Assembly: GCF_024166365.1 (NCBI RefSeq) | Contig: NC_064831.1 | Span: 84,456,268-84,520,267, forward strand | Direction of reading: 5' to 3' | From: Elephas maximus indicus | Lineage: Eukaryota; Chordata; Mammalia; Proboscidea; Elephantidae | Length of the DNA: 64,000 bases | Shown: one piece after another, positions 20,505 through 30,926 of the stretch | Layout of the letters: every line of letters starts with the position of its first letter | Position numbering within the stretch: the stretch's first letter is position 1 | Translations under genes and position numbers: made by a program | The notes under the pieces: generated by a model | Told to the model about the DNA's origin: nothing | Seen by the model: the letters and a program-made list of their open reading frames with translations, nothing else | The model's database searches: none

Positions 20505-21055
20505 GAATTAAAAGATCACGTTAATTTTATTTTTATTCCAAATTGGAAGAATCTTACTGTAAAACCCACTTATTGTGAATTACCATCTAGTTTTTTTAGA
20601 GCTATGAAGCAATGGTTTACACTAGCAGGTAAAACCTAGCAACCCAGAGTTAGTCTTTTGGAATGTATAGGTTATTTTGAAGCAGAACATGGGGTCTTTT
20701 CTAAAAATTCCCAATGTGGTTATTCTTTCTGCATCTTGTATACAGTTGTAAAATTCTAAACTTAATATTTTATCCTAGCATTTTTATCACCAACTTTTCC
20801 TTAATAGTGTTCATTTTGTCATTTAGTTATTGATTTTCTGAGGTTCAACATGTAAATATTCTGTAGGTTGGCATATATGCTTTTTTAGAAAGCTGATTCT
20901 CATGAATTGAAGTAGTGCTGTTAACCTTTATGTTTGCCATTGTTCACTAAAGTACCCGGCACAAACGCACCAAACCTAGAGCTTGTATCACTGCTCGTGC
21001 ATTTGTATCATTAACATAACTGTCAATCCATTTATAATGTGTGCTTTACTATATT
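20505..21055. other. Unidentified insert in L1
   Basis: L1 homology stops near 20500 and resumes after 21458. The 550 bp before the LTR show no family that I recognise. They may belong to the LTR element, to a separate insertion, or be L1 sequence diverged beyond recognition. Confidence 0.4.
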
Positions 21056-21458
21056 ATGTAGAGATTGAGTTGTCCAAAAATATGTGCTGTAAATCTAAAC
21101 CCCTCTACCTGCAGATGTAACCCCATTTGGGAATAGAATTTTCTTTGTTATGTTAACGATGCCATTATCAGTGTAAGGTGTGTCTTAAACTAATCACTTT
21201 CGTGATATAAAGGGATTAGATTAGGCACAGAGGCAAAGAAGCACAGACTTGGGAAGACAAATGCCACATCACATAAAGATCACCAAGAAACCGAGGAACA
21301 GAAGTTGAAAAGAGACAAGGACCTTCCCCCAGAGCTGACAGGATGTCAGTGACCTGCATTCCGGCTTCTAGACTCCCAAACTGAGAAAATAAATTTCTGT
21401 TCTTCAAAACCATGCACTTGTGGTATTTCTGTTATAGTAACTTTAAGAAACTAAGACA
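21056..21458 (+). mobile_element. Solo LTR, ERVL-MaLR type
   Basis: Begins TGTAGAGATTGAGTTGTCC (compare TGTTATGGATTGAATTGT) and ends GAGAAAATAAATTTCTGTTC...AGAAACTAAGACA. The end matches the LTR at 4474-4895. It was inserted into the minus-strand L1. Confidence 0.75.
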
Positions 21459-22189
21459 CTCTTCTAATAATTTATATCTTAAAATCTATTTTGTCTGAAA
21501 TTAGTGTACTTACTCTCTCTTCGGGTTACTGTTTGCATTGGATATTTTTTCATCCTTTCATGTTCAACCTCTTTGTGCCTTTGTATTTTTGATGAGTCTC
21601 CTATAGACAACATATAGTTGAATCATTTTTGTTAATCCAGACAATCTCTGCCTTTTGATGGGATTGTATAGTCTGGATTTATAGCTGCCACTTCACTATC
21701 TATTTTCTATGTTTTATGTCTTTTTTTGTCCTCAATTTCTCCTTTAATGCTTACTTTTCATTAAGTGAACATTACCTCTGGTATTGCTTTAAAATCTTTA
21801 AGGCCTTTTTACTATACTTTTTTTTTTTTTAAGGATTTCCTTAGTATTCTCTTGGATTGCTCTGAGCTTATCATATACATCTTAACTTATCAGAAACAGC
21901 TTTGGATTTATACGAACTTAATTCCAGTGAAATACAGAAGCATTGCTCTCACACAGTCTTATTTCCTTTTCTCCCTTTCTGTGACATATTTTTTATTATA
22001 CATATTACCTCTATAAGTGCTACAAGTCCAACAATACATTGCTATAAATTATTTCTTTATGTAATTTAAAGTCTTTTAAAGAAGCTAAAACAAGAAAAGA
22101 GAACAAATGTATGTACGAAGCTTTTTTAAATTAATCTTCTTATTTATCATTTCTGGTTGTCTTCATTTGTTCCTGTATATGTCAGTTAC

Positions 22190-22361
22190 AGTGGTTAAAG
22201 TGCTAACCAAAAGGTTTGCAGTTCGAACCCACCAGATGCTACGTGAAAGAAAGAAGTGGCAGTCTAGTTCTGTAAAGACTACAGCCTTGAAACTCTATGG
22301 AGTGGTTCTATTCGGTCTTATAGGGTCACTATGAGTTGGAATTGACTCAACGGCAATGGGG
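22190..22361 (+). mobile_element. AfroSINE, slightly 5'-truncated
   Basis: Starts within the head at AGTGGTTAAAGTGCTAACCA; middle AAGAAGTGGCAGTCTAGTTC, core GGAGTGGTTCTATTCGGTCT, tail ATTGACTCAACGGCAATGGG. Confidence 0.93.
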
Positions 22362-22461
22362 TATCTACCGTAATTATCTTAGGCAAATACAGCTGTGTTC
22401 TCACCCACCTTCTTTTGCTTTAATTGGCAAATACATTACAACTCTATATATTATACCACAA

Positions 22462-22999
22462 TTCATCTGTCAGCTTGTCATACTGTGGTGGCTTGTGTGT
22501 GGCTGTGATGCTGGAAGCTATGCCACTGACATTTCAAATACAAGCAGATTCATTCATGGTGGCCAAGTTTCAGCGGAGCTTCCACACTAAGACAGACTAC
22601 GAAGAAGGACCTGATGACCTACTTCTAAAAAATTGGCCAGCAAAAACCTTACAAATAGTAGTTTTAGTGCTAATATAGTGTCTGACATAGTGCTGAAAAA
22701 TAAGCCCCTGAGGTTGGAAGACACTCAAAATACTACCTGAGAAAAGCTTCCTCCTCAAAGTAGAGTTGACCTTAATGAAGTAGATGGAATAAAGCTTTCA
22801 GGACCTTCATTTCTTGATGAAGTACAACTCAAAATGAAAATAAGCTGCTGCAAACATCCATTAATAATCAGAACATGGAATATACAAAGTATGAATCTTG
22901 GAAAATTGGAAGTCATTAAAAATGAAATGCATAAATATCTACAACCTAGATATTAGTGAGCTGAAATGGATTGGTATTGGCCATTTTTGAATCAACAAT
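22462..22999 (+). mobile_element. RTE (BovB-like) 5' part
   Basis: ACTGTGGTGGCTTGTGTGTG, GCTGGAAGCTATGCCACTGA and TTTCAGCGGAGCTTCCACAC recur in the other RTE 5' pieces here (37955, 39925). From about 22872 it encodes TWNIQSMNLGKLEVI, the start of the RTE endonuclease. Homology stops at about 22999, where L1 begins on the same strand. Confidence 0.85.
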
Positions 23000-23694
23000 C
23001 AACCATGATGACATAACCATAATAAATATCTATGCACCCAGTGACAGGGTTCCAAAATGCATAAAACAAACTCTAATAACACTGAAAAGAGAGATTGATT
23101 GTTCCAGGATAATGTAGGAGATTTCAACACATCATTCTCGGTAATGGACAAAACATCTAGAAAGAAACTCAACAAAGATACAGAAGACCTAAAGGCTACA
23201 GTCAACCAACTTGACCTCACAGACATATATAGAACACTTTACCAAGCAGCGGCAAAGTACACATTGCTGTCCAATGCACAGGGAACATTCTCCAGAAGAG
23301 ACCACATCTTAGACCACAAAGCAACCCTCTACAAAATCCAAAACATTGAGATACTACAAAGTATCTTCTCTGATAACAACATCATCAAAGTTGAAATTAA
23401 TAACAGAAAGAGCAAGGAAAAAAAAAAATCAAATACATGGAAACTGAATAACACTTGTTTTTTTTAAAAATAATCTCTGGGTAATAGAAGAAATCAAAGA
23501 TGGAATCAAAAAATTCCTAGAATCAAATGAGAATGGAAAAAAAAAAATCATACCAAAACCTATGGGACATAGCTCAGAGGTCAATTTATAGGAATAGGTA
23601 CACACATCAGAAGAAGAAAGGAACAAAATCAAAACATTGGCTACACAATTTGAACAAATAGAAAGAGAACAGCAAAAGAAGCCCATAGCCACCA

Positions 23695-23751
23695 AAAACC
23701 CAAAAAACCAGACCCACTGCTGTTGAGTCAATTCTGACTCATAGCGACCCT
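23695..23751 (-). mobile_element. 5'-truncated AfroSINE, 57 bp, with TSD
   Basis: AAACCAGACCCACTGCTGTT to CATAGCGACCCT is only the 3' portion. ATAGCCACCA flanks it perfectly at 23685-23694 and 23752-23761. Confidence 0.92.
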
Positions 23752-24409
23752 ATAGCCACCAGAAGAAAGGAAATAATAAAGATCAGAGCAGAAATAAATG
23801 AAATAGAGGACAGAAAAAAACAATGAAAGAATCAACAAAACCGTAAGTTGTTTCCTTGAAAGAATCAACAAAATCGACAAACCATTGGCCAAAATAACAA
23901 AAGAAAAACAAAAGAGGATGCAAATAAGAAATGAAATGGACATTACAATAGACCGAACTGAAATAAAAAGCATCATAACAGAGTACTGTGAAAAACTACA
24001 CTCCAACAAATTTGAAAACCTAGAGGCAATGGACAAATTTCTAGAAACACACTACCCACCCAAACTAGCAAAAACTGAAGTTGAAAATCTGAACAGACCC
24101 ATAACAAGAGAAGAGATTGAAAAGGTAAAAAAAAACCAAAACTCCCAAACAAAAAACCCTGGCCCAGATGGCTTCACTGGAGAATTCTACCAAATATTCA
24201 GAGAAGTGCTTACACCAGTATTACTCAAACTATTTCAGAACATAGAAAAGGAAGGGATAGTTTTGAATTCATTCTATGAAGGCAGCATAACCCTGATACC
24301 AAAACCAAGAAAAGCCACCACAAAAAAAAGAAAACTACACACCAATATCTCTTATGAATATAGATGCAAAAATTCTCAGCAAAATTCTAGCCAATAGAAT
24401 TCAGCATCA

Positions 24410-24482
24410 TATCAAATGTATATATATATATATACCACAACCAAGTGGGATTCATAACAGGCATGCAAGGATGGTTCAACAT
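24410..24482 (+). repeat. Inverted repeat, arm 1, with (TA)n
   Basis: Normal L1 position. It includes a (TA)9 tract and then CCACAACCAAGTGGGATTCA to GGTTCAACAT. The reverse complement recurs at 24854-24940. Confidence 0.92.
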
Positions 24483-24792
24483 TAGAAAATCAATCAACAT
24501 AATCCACCACATAAATAAAAGGAAAGAGAATAGTCACATGATCATCTCAACTGAAGGAGAAAAGGCATTCGACAAAGTCCAACATCCATTCCTGATAAAA
24601 ACTCTCAATAAAATAGGAATAGAAGGTAAATTCCTCAACATAATAAAGGGCGTCTATACAAAACCAACAGCCAAAATCATTCTTAATGGAGAGAGGCTGA
24701 AAATATTCCCCCTGAGAACAGGAACAAGACAAGGATGCTTTTTATCACCACTCCTATTTAACATTGTGCTGGAAATCTTAGCTAGAGCGATA

Positions 24793-24831
24793 AAGCAAGG
24801 AAAAGACGTAAAAAGCAAGGAAAAAAACATA
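24793..24831 (+). repeat. Short in-frame tandem duplication in L1
   Basis: AAGCAAGGAAAAGACGTAAA is followed by AAGCAAGGAAAAAAAC, an 18-19-bp direct duplication in ORF2 ([11 protein letters not shown] where a single copy is expected). Confidence 0.8.
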
Positions 24832-24853
24832 AAGGGCATCCAAATTGGTAGGG

Positions 24854-24940
24854 ATGTTGAACCATCCTTGCATACTTGTTATGAATCCCACTTTGTTGTG
24901 GTATATACGTATATATATATATATACATGTATTTGATATT
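24854..24940 (-). repeat. Inverted repeat, arm 2, with (TA)n
   Basis: This is the reverse complement of 24410-24482: ATGTTGAACCATCCTTGCAT to TTGTTGTGG, then a TA tract and TTTGATAT. The non-TA 48 bp differ at about three positions. It replaces the short L1 stretch expected just before the FADD codons. Confidence 0.92.
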
Positions 24941-27011
24941 TGCAGATGATTTCATACTATACATAGAAAACCCAAAAGACTCCATGAGAAAACTACCAGA
25001 ACTAATAGAAAGACTCAGCAGAGTAGCAGGATATAAGATACACATAAAAAAAAAAAAAAAAAATCAGATTCTTATACATCAATAAAGAGAACTATGAAAA
25101 GGAAATCAGGAAAACATAACCATTTAGAATAGTCCCTAAAGAAATAAAATGCTTAGGAATAAATCTAACCAGGACTGCAAAAGATGTATAGAAAGAAAAC
25201 TACAAAACACTATTGTAAGAAACCAAAAGAGATCTACATAAATGGAAAAACATACCATGCTCCTGGAAAGGCAGGCTTAACAATGTAAAAATGTCAATGC
25301 TACCCAGAGAAATCTACAAACACAATGCAATGCCGATCCAAATACCAACAGTATTCTTTAAAAAGATGAAAAAAATAATCATTAACTTTATATGGAAAGG
25401 GAAGAGGCCCCAGATAAGTAAAGCACTATTGAAGAAGTAAAAAATAGGAGGACTCGCATTACCTGACCTCAGAACCTACTGCATAGCTACTGTAGCCAAA
25501 ACAGCCTCGTACCGGTACAATGACAGATACTCTGACCAATGGAACAGAATTGAGAACCCAGATGTAAATCCATCCACCTAAGTTCACCTGATCTTCGACA
25601 AAAGCCTGAAGTCCATCAAATGGGGAAAGACAGTCTTTTTAACAAACGATGCTGGCAAAACTGGATGTCCATATGCAAAAAAATGAAACAGGACCCATAC
25701 CTCACACCATACACAAAAACTAATTCGAAATGGATAAAAGACTTAAACATAAAACCAAAAACTATACAGATCATAGAAGAAAAAATAGTGTCAACTCTAG
25801 AGGACCTAATACATGGCATTAACAGGATACAAACCATAACTAACAATACACAAACACCAGAAGGTAAGCTAGATAACTGGTATCTTCAAAAACTTAAGTA
25901 CTTATGCTCTTCAAAAGCATTTACCAAAAGAGTAAAAAGAAAATCTGCAGACTGGGAAAAAAAATTTGGGCTATGACAAATCCAACAAAGGTATACTCAA
26001 TAAAATCTACAGGAAAACCCAACACCTCTACAACAAAAAGACAAATAATCCAATTAAAAAATGGGCAAAGGATATGAATAGATACTTCACCAAAGAAGAC
26101 ATTCAAAAGGCTAACAGATACATGAGGGAATGTTCCAGATCACGAGCCATCAAAGAAATGCAAATCACAATGAGATACCATCTCACCCTGACATCACTGG
26201 CACGAATCAAAAAAACAGAAAATAACAAAGGTTTTGGAGAGGCTGTGGGGAGATTGGAACTCTTAAGCACTGCCTGTGGGAATGCAAAATTGTACAGCCA
26301 TTTTGTAAAAACGATATGGCGCTTCCTTCAAAAGCTAGAAATAGAAATACCATGATTCAGTAATCCCACTCCTAGGAATACATCCTAGAGAAATAAGGGC
26401 CATCACACGAATAGACATATGCACACCCATGTTCCTTGCAGCATTGTTCAGGATAGCAAAAAGATGGAAATAACCTAGATGCCCATCAACAGATATAGTA
26501 TATATACACAATGGAATTCTATGCAATGATAAAGAACAATGATGAATCTGTGAAACATCTCACAACATGGATGAATGTGGAGGGCATCATGCTGAGTGAA
26601 ATAAGTCAATCACAAAAGAACAAATATTGTATGAGACCACTACCGTAAAAACTCATGAAAAGGTTTATACACAAAAAGAAACAGTCTTTGATGGTTATGA
26701 GGGAGGGTAGGGGTTGGGAGGGAAAAACACTGAATAGACAATAGATAGATAAGTGGTAACTTTGGTGAAGGGTAAGAGAGTACACAATACTGGGGAAGCC
26801 AGCACAACTTGTTCAAGGCAACATCAAGGAAGCTCCTTAGACACATTCAAACTCAACATAAAGAAAACAAAAATCCTCACAACTGGACCAATTAGTGTCA
26901 TCATGATAAATGGAGCAAACAGTGAAGTTGTCAAGGATTTCATTTTACTTGGATCCACAATCAACACCCAGGGAAGCAGCAGTCAAGAAATCAAATGACG
27001 TATTGCTTGGT

Positions 27012-27196
27012 AATTGATTGGTCAGCAGAAAAGAGGAAGACTCTTAACGAGATGGATTGACACAGTAGCTGGAACAATGGGCTCAAGCATAACAGTGATT
27101 GTGAACATGGAGCAGGACCAGGCAGTGTTTTGTTCTGTGGTACATAGGGTAACTATGAGTTGGAACTGACTTGATAGCACCTAACAACAACAACAA
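27012..27196 (+). mobile_element. RTE 3' tail nested in an RTE
   Basis: CAGCAGAAAAGAGGAAGACT to CACCTAACAACAACAACAAC is an RTE 3' end. The host is TATTGCTTGGTAA before and CATTGCATTGGGTAA after, near copies of one target, and the host coding sequence continues in register (GGGTAAATCTGCTGCAAAAG). Confidence 0.8.
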
Positions 27197-27695
27197 CATT
27201 GCATTGGGTAAATCTGCTGCAAAAGACCTCTTTAAATTGTGAAAAAGCAAAGATGTCACTTTAGGGACTAAGGTGCACCTGACCCAAGCCCTGGTGTTTT
27301 TAACCGCCTCATATGCATGCAAAAACTGGGCAATGAATAAGGAAGACCAAAAACAAATTGACACCTTTGAATTATGGTGTTGACAAAGAACATTGAATAT
27401 ACCATGAACTGCCAGAAGAAAGAACAAATATGTCTTAGAAAAAGTACATCCAGAATGCTCCTTAGAGGCAAGGATGGCAAGACTACATCTCACATACTTT
27501 GGACATGTTATGAGGAGGAATCAATCCCTGAAGAAGGGCATCATGCTTGGTAAAGAAGAAGGTCAGAGAAAAAGAGGAAGATCCTCGACGAGATGGATTG
27601 ATACAGTGACTGCAACAATGGGCTCGAGCATAACGATTGTGAGCATGGCACAGAACCAGGCGTGTTTCGTTCTGTGGTACGGAGGGTTGCTATGA
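27197..27695 (+). pseudogene. RTE polyprotein C-terminal remnant
   Basis: Frames include MARLHLTYFGHVMRRNQSL, KGIMLGKEEGQRKRGR and STRWIDTVTATMGSS, the conserved C-terminal block of RTE/BovB proteins (LTYFGHVMR...GKRKRGRP..RWID). Upstream stops and a TGA in the 'LWCW' region break it. Confidence 0.85.
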
Positions 27696-27722
27696 GTCAG
27701 AATGACTTGATAGCATCTAACA

Positions 27723-28425
27723 CCAATGATCCTAAATATGTTTAGCTTAGGAATCAGCCAATGATTTGAGAGGATTTTGATCAGAGATTTTGGGGGGTTT
27801 ACTTCTAGCAAGTTCCTATTCTCCAGGATTTTGCCCTCAAATACCAGCCAGTGTGGCAGCTCTGAATTCTGACTTCTGTGTCTTTTCACCAGTAAGACTA
27901 CCGGTTTCTTTTCAGATTCTATTTTCCTGCACAGAAAACTGGAAAATGGCTTCAAGAAAAAAGCCCGTGTAAACATGGAGGCCCTTGGGTACTTTCCTTT
28001 TCTCAGGGATCACAGTCCCACAAGTTCTGTCTATGTGAGTTTTTCTTTAACAAATTCCAGGAGGGCTTCATATGTAGTGGTCAGGGCAAGGTTTAGTCCT
28101 TTTCAAGCTAATACATCACACCAAAATACAGAAGTCTGTGGTGTCCATTAAGTTTTACCTGGCCATTTGAAGTATTCTGAATTGAAAGTGTTTCTTTGAA
28201 TTCTAAGTTGTCATAATTTCCCTAATTGGTCTAAATTTGAAAGAAATCATGGCATTTTAAGAGACTCATTCTTAATATATATATACGAATTTTTTTTTCT
28301 TCTTAAATCTCCAAGTTTTATTTCACCTCCACTGCCAGGTACTTGATCTATTAGTTGACTTAGAAAAAACCCACTTTTTTTTCACTTAATAACCTTAAAT
28401 TTTTAAGACTCCAGGATAAGAAAAA
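27723..28425. other. Unique sequence
   Basis: No repeat or gene recognised. A minus-strand frame at 27563-27976 mostly covers RTE tail. Confidence 0.5.
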
Positions 28426-28580
28426 TAGTATAGTGGGAAATATAAGATTAGCATCAAACGGGGTTGATGGTGTGATCATTTGCACATCAGTTAATTTTCT
28501 TAGCTGTATTTTCCACATCTGTAAAATGGAAATAATAATTACTCTCTTTCCGAGTCAATGGTGTGTTACGTGAGCTGAGA
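28426..28580 (+). mobile_element. MIR SINE fragment
   Basis: AGTATAGTGGGAAATATAAG at the start and TGTATTTTCCACATCTGTAA, AATGGAAATAATAATTACTC follow the MIR consensus. The middle is eroded. Confidence 0.7.
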
Positions 28581-28589
28581 TATTTGTAG

Positions 28590-28990
28590 AAGCGTTGTCC
28601 ATAGTGGCAAAATTGCTGAAACGCAGTAAATGTTTTCCAATATGGTACGGCTGAATAGATTATGGTCTATTCATACTATGAACTAGCAAGTAGCCATTAA
28701 AAAAGAACCTCTACACCGCTGGACTTTGAGGGTAGGAAGTGAGAAAAGCAAGAAGGAGATGTGAATGTCATGGTAAAAACACTTGTAAATGTGCTAACTT
28801 GTATGCATAGATCTATCTATGACATTGAGGATAACCAGGGTTAACATGGGCCCTATGGAGAGGGGAAGGCAGGAAGGAGAGGAGAATGGGGGAAAAAAAA
28901 GAAATTTAATTTCGAGAAATGCATACATGGGATGACTTGTATACACTTTTATAAAACGTGATTTCTGTTTGTTTAAGGAATAAATTAATT
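28590..28990 (+). mobile_element. Old L1M 3' end
   Basis: CATAGTGGCAAAATTGCTGA, GATTATGGTCTATTCATACT and AGCCATTAAAAAAGAACCTC follow the L1 region 'ataatagcaaaa...ttatggtacatccata...agccattaaaaagaa'. The following 270 bp are weakly similar to an L1M 3' UTR. Confidence 0.6.
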
Positions 28991-29226
28991 TTAAAGCATT
29001 GATTTTCAATTTCTTATATAAAGTACAAATTTAGCATAAATATAAATAAGTTCTTTAATCAAACACCTGAATTATTAAAGGCAGCTAGGCATGAGAAGAA
29101 TCTATCCGTAACTTAAAGGCTGGTATCTTACGAGGTTAACTACCACATTTACTTAGAACAAATCTCGACGCCTGTATGGATATGTACTCCTTGGCTTAAT
29201 AGGCTTATCGGCCTATCAAATTTGGC
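28991..29226. other. Unique spacer
   Basis: Nothing recognised. Confidence 0.5.
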
Positions 29227-29332
29227 TTTTAGTTCTAATATTGTTTACAGGAATTTTAGTTCTAATGTTCGTTATATGATCTTTTTTGTTGTCCTAACAT
29301 TTAGGAATTTTTGTTCTACTATTCTTCATAGG

Positions 29333-29520
29333 GCAACCCTGGTGGCGTAGTGGTTAAGAGCTACGGCTGTGAACCAAAAGCTCAGCAGTTCAAATTCAAC
29401 AGGTGTTCCTTGGAAATTCTATGGGGCAGTTAGTTCTACTCTGCACTGTATACAGGGTTGCTATGAGTCGGAATTGATTCGAAGGCAATGGGTTTGGTTT
29501 TGGGTTTTGGGGTTTTTTTT
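29333..29520 (+). mobile_element. AfroSINE in the minisatellite
   Basis: GCAACCCTGGTGGCGTAGTG head to GGCAATGGGTTTGGTTTTGG tail. Target duplication TATTCTTCATAGG (29320-29332) / TATTCTTTATAGG (29524-29536), one difference. Confidence 0.96.
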
Positions 29521-29560
29521 AATTATTCTTTATAGGAATTTTTTGTCCTAATGTTCTTTA

Positions 29561-29722
29561 ATAAGAGGAAGTCAACAAGATGGATTGACACAGTGGCTGC
29601 AACAATGGGCAGAGGTGTAACAGCAATTTTGAGAATGGTGCAAGATCAGGCAGTGTCTTGTTCTGTTATAGGTCGGGTCGCTATGTTTCAGAACCAACTC
29701 AACAGCACCTAATAACAACAAC
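29561..29722 (+). mobile_element. RTE tail in the minisatellite
   Basis: AAGAGGAAGTCAACAAGATG to CAGCACCTAATAACAACAAC, the 3' end of RTE. AATGTTCTTTA flanks it perfectly at 29550-29560 and 29723-29733. Confidence 0.93.
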
Positions 29723-29750
29723 AATGTTCTTTATAGGAATTTTGATATTA

Positions 29751-29901
29751 AAAACCCATTGCTGTGGAGTCGATTCTGATTCACAGTGACCCTATAGGAC
29801 AGAGTAAAATTGCCCCAGAGGGTTTCCAAAGTTGGTGGATTCCAACTGCTGACCTTGTGGTTAGCAGCTGCTCTCTTTAACCACTATGCCACCAGAGCTC
29901 C
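29751..29901 (-). mobile_element. AfroSINE in the minisatellite
   Basis: AAAACCCATTGCTGTGGAGT to CACCAGAGCTCC. Target duplication TTTTGATATTA (29740-29750) / TTTTGATACTA (29902-29912), one difference. There is a small deletion in the core (CCAAAGTTGGTGGATTCC). Confidence 0.95.
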
Positions 29902-29912
29902 TTTTGATACTA

Positions 29913-30569
29913 GAAAGGATGATAATTCAGGCTGGCTATCCCTTTACAATGTGTTTCCTTTTTGTAACTTATTCCTTGGTTCCAAATGGGTGGTTGGTGA
30001 AAGGGTTTCAGAGAGTGAATGCTTATACGTGGCCATAGGTATAAGTTTAGCTTAATCCCTACGTTACACTTCCATGAACTCCTACTAACATGTCATCGCT
30101 TGCTTAAGTCTTCCCAGTTCTATTCCCACTCCCCACTGTTTTACAAGTTTCAAATAGTCATTTGGACAAATAACTGTCACAAATGCACATACCCGCCCCT
30201 GAACTTTTGGAATTCCTAGACTGTCAGTCAGTCAAAAGTTTTGTTGTTAAAAACCAACTGAGATCAGGGAATTACGCTAATACCCTGCAGGTCAGCCAGG
30301 CAACACTGTCTGTCCGGTCTTGCAAGCTAGGAAGACACCACACACCTGACACTCCTAATCCAAACTGCATTTATTTGCACTATTGGTGTTGGCGAGGTTC
30401 CGAGTCCCTGCTGGGGCTTGTTACATGATGTTTGGCCTTTTAATGCTAACTGAATTGCTAAGGATTTGGTAGGATGTACCAAACCAGTAGTGAGTGTATG
30501 GTAGGATAATATGAGAGCCGTTTATGAAACTGGTTAATCACAAGTGCCAACAGTTACTGGACACTTCCC
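29913..30569. other. Unique sequence
   Basis: No family recognised. Overlapping open frames at 29810-30428 begin in the SINE and lack domains. Confidence 0.5.
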
Positions 30570-30800
30570 ATTCATCAGTCACTCTCTTTGAGAAGCCTTG
30601 TGTTTAAAACTGTATTTAATCTCCACAACCATCCTACAAAGCAGAGACCACTCTCGCCTGTGTTTTCTAGATGAGGACGCTGAGGTACAGACAAGTTAAA
30701 TGACTACATACGATAAAGAATGGATAGTAGTTGGCAGAACTAGGATTGCAGCTGAGTTATTTGCCTCCAGACCTCATCATCTCAGGTACTATGGATGTCT
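30570..30800 (-). mobile_element. MIR SINE
   Basis: ATTTAATCTCCACAACCATC, TTTTCTAGATGAGGACGCTG, AGGTACAGACAAGTTAAATG and GCAGAACTAGGATTGCAGCT follow the reverse MIR order. Confidence 0.8.
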
Positions 30801-30926
30801 ATTTAAATTAGATGCATCCAACAGTGGGTACTATTATCTTCTTTTGCCCAGAAATTATGTCCCTGTTTACTTACAGACAAACCCAGATAACCAGTGACCA
30901 ATGAACGGAAATTCCCAGCTTCTGAG

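Larger units (their letters stand above)
18597..22180 (-). mobile_element. Old L1 (ORF2), split by an LTR region
   Basis: On the minus strand this is L1 ORF2. The low-coordinate side carries the C-terminal part (frame 18597-18839, ending PTKWEKYF). TGATTACTGTAGCTTTATAG, TCAGGAAGTGTG-like and AATCTATTTTGTCTGAAATT blocks follow the reversed L1 order up to about 22180. About 950 bp at 20505-21458 is not L1: an unidentified segment plus a solo LTR. Confidence 0.8.
23008..26355 (+). pseudogene. L1 ORF2 remnant
   Basis: Broken frames carry, in order: endonuclease pieces (GDFNTSFSVMDK; GTFSRRDHILDHK), an RT fingers block ([15 protein letters not shown]), palm ([29 protein letters not shown]) and a C-terminal block (WMSICKKMKQDPYLTPYTKT). 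The residue that should be catalytic Asp before EKAFD is not Asp (STEGEKAFD), and Pro of GCPLSP is Phe. Frames are broken several times, and an inverted insert lies just before FADD. It is not functional. Confidence 0.93.
22999..26850 (+). mobile_element. L1, 5'- and 3'-truncated, inside an RTE
   Basis: 3.85 kb of L1 from the endonuclease domain through ORF2 into the 3' UTR (GGTTATGAGGGAGGGTAGGG, CACAATACTGGGGAAGCCAG). It ends without a poly(A) at a junction with RTE sequence. The less decayed ORF2 and shared 3' UTR style suggest a younger, lineage-specific L1 than the others here. Confidence 0.93.
26851..27722 (+). mobile_element. RTE (BovB-like) 3' part with nested RTE
   Basis: Resumes RTE at ACTCAACATAAAGAAAACAA (the KKTKILTTGP codons) and continues to the 3' end TGACTTGATAGCATCTAACA. 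A second RTE tail interrupts it at about 27012-27196. Together with 22462-22999 it frames the L1. Confidence 0.9.
29227..29747 (+). repeat. Minisatellite of 24-28 bp units, split by retroposons
   Basis: Units start at 29227 (TTTTAGTTCTAATATTGTTT), 29254 (TTTTAGTTCTAATGTTCGTT), 29282 (TTTTTTGTTGTCCTAACATT), 29308 (TTTTTGTTCTACTATTCTTC) and about 29538 (TTTTTTGTCCTAATGTTCTT), most ending TAGGAA. Removing the elements at 29333-29523, 29561-29722 and 29751-29901, each with one target copy, restores a continuous array. Confidence 0.8.

Noticed and set aside
26180-26360. Processed pseudogene near the L1 C-terminal region
   Set aside because: The frame [17 protein letters not shown] and the following text are ordinary L1 ORF2 C-terminus.
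29161-29300. Possible mitochondrial DNA insert
   Set aside because: The ATT/TTC-rich text looked mitochondrial at first but resolves into a short-unit minisatellite. I could not match it to any mitochondrial gene.
30183-30428. 81-residue frame with Cys/Trp pattern
   Set aside because: No conserved domain and no supporting context.
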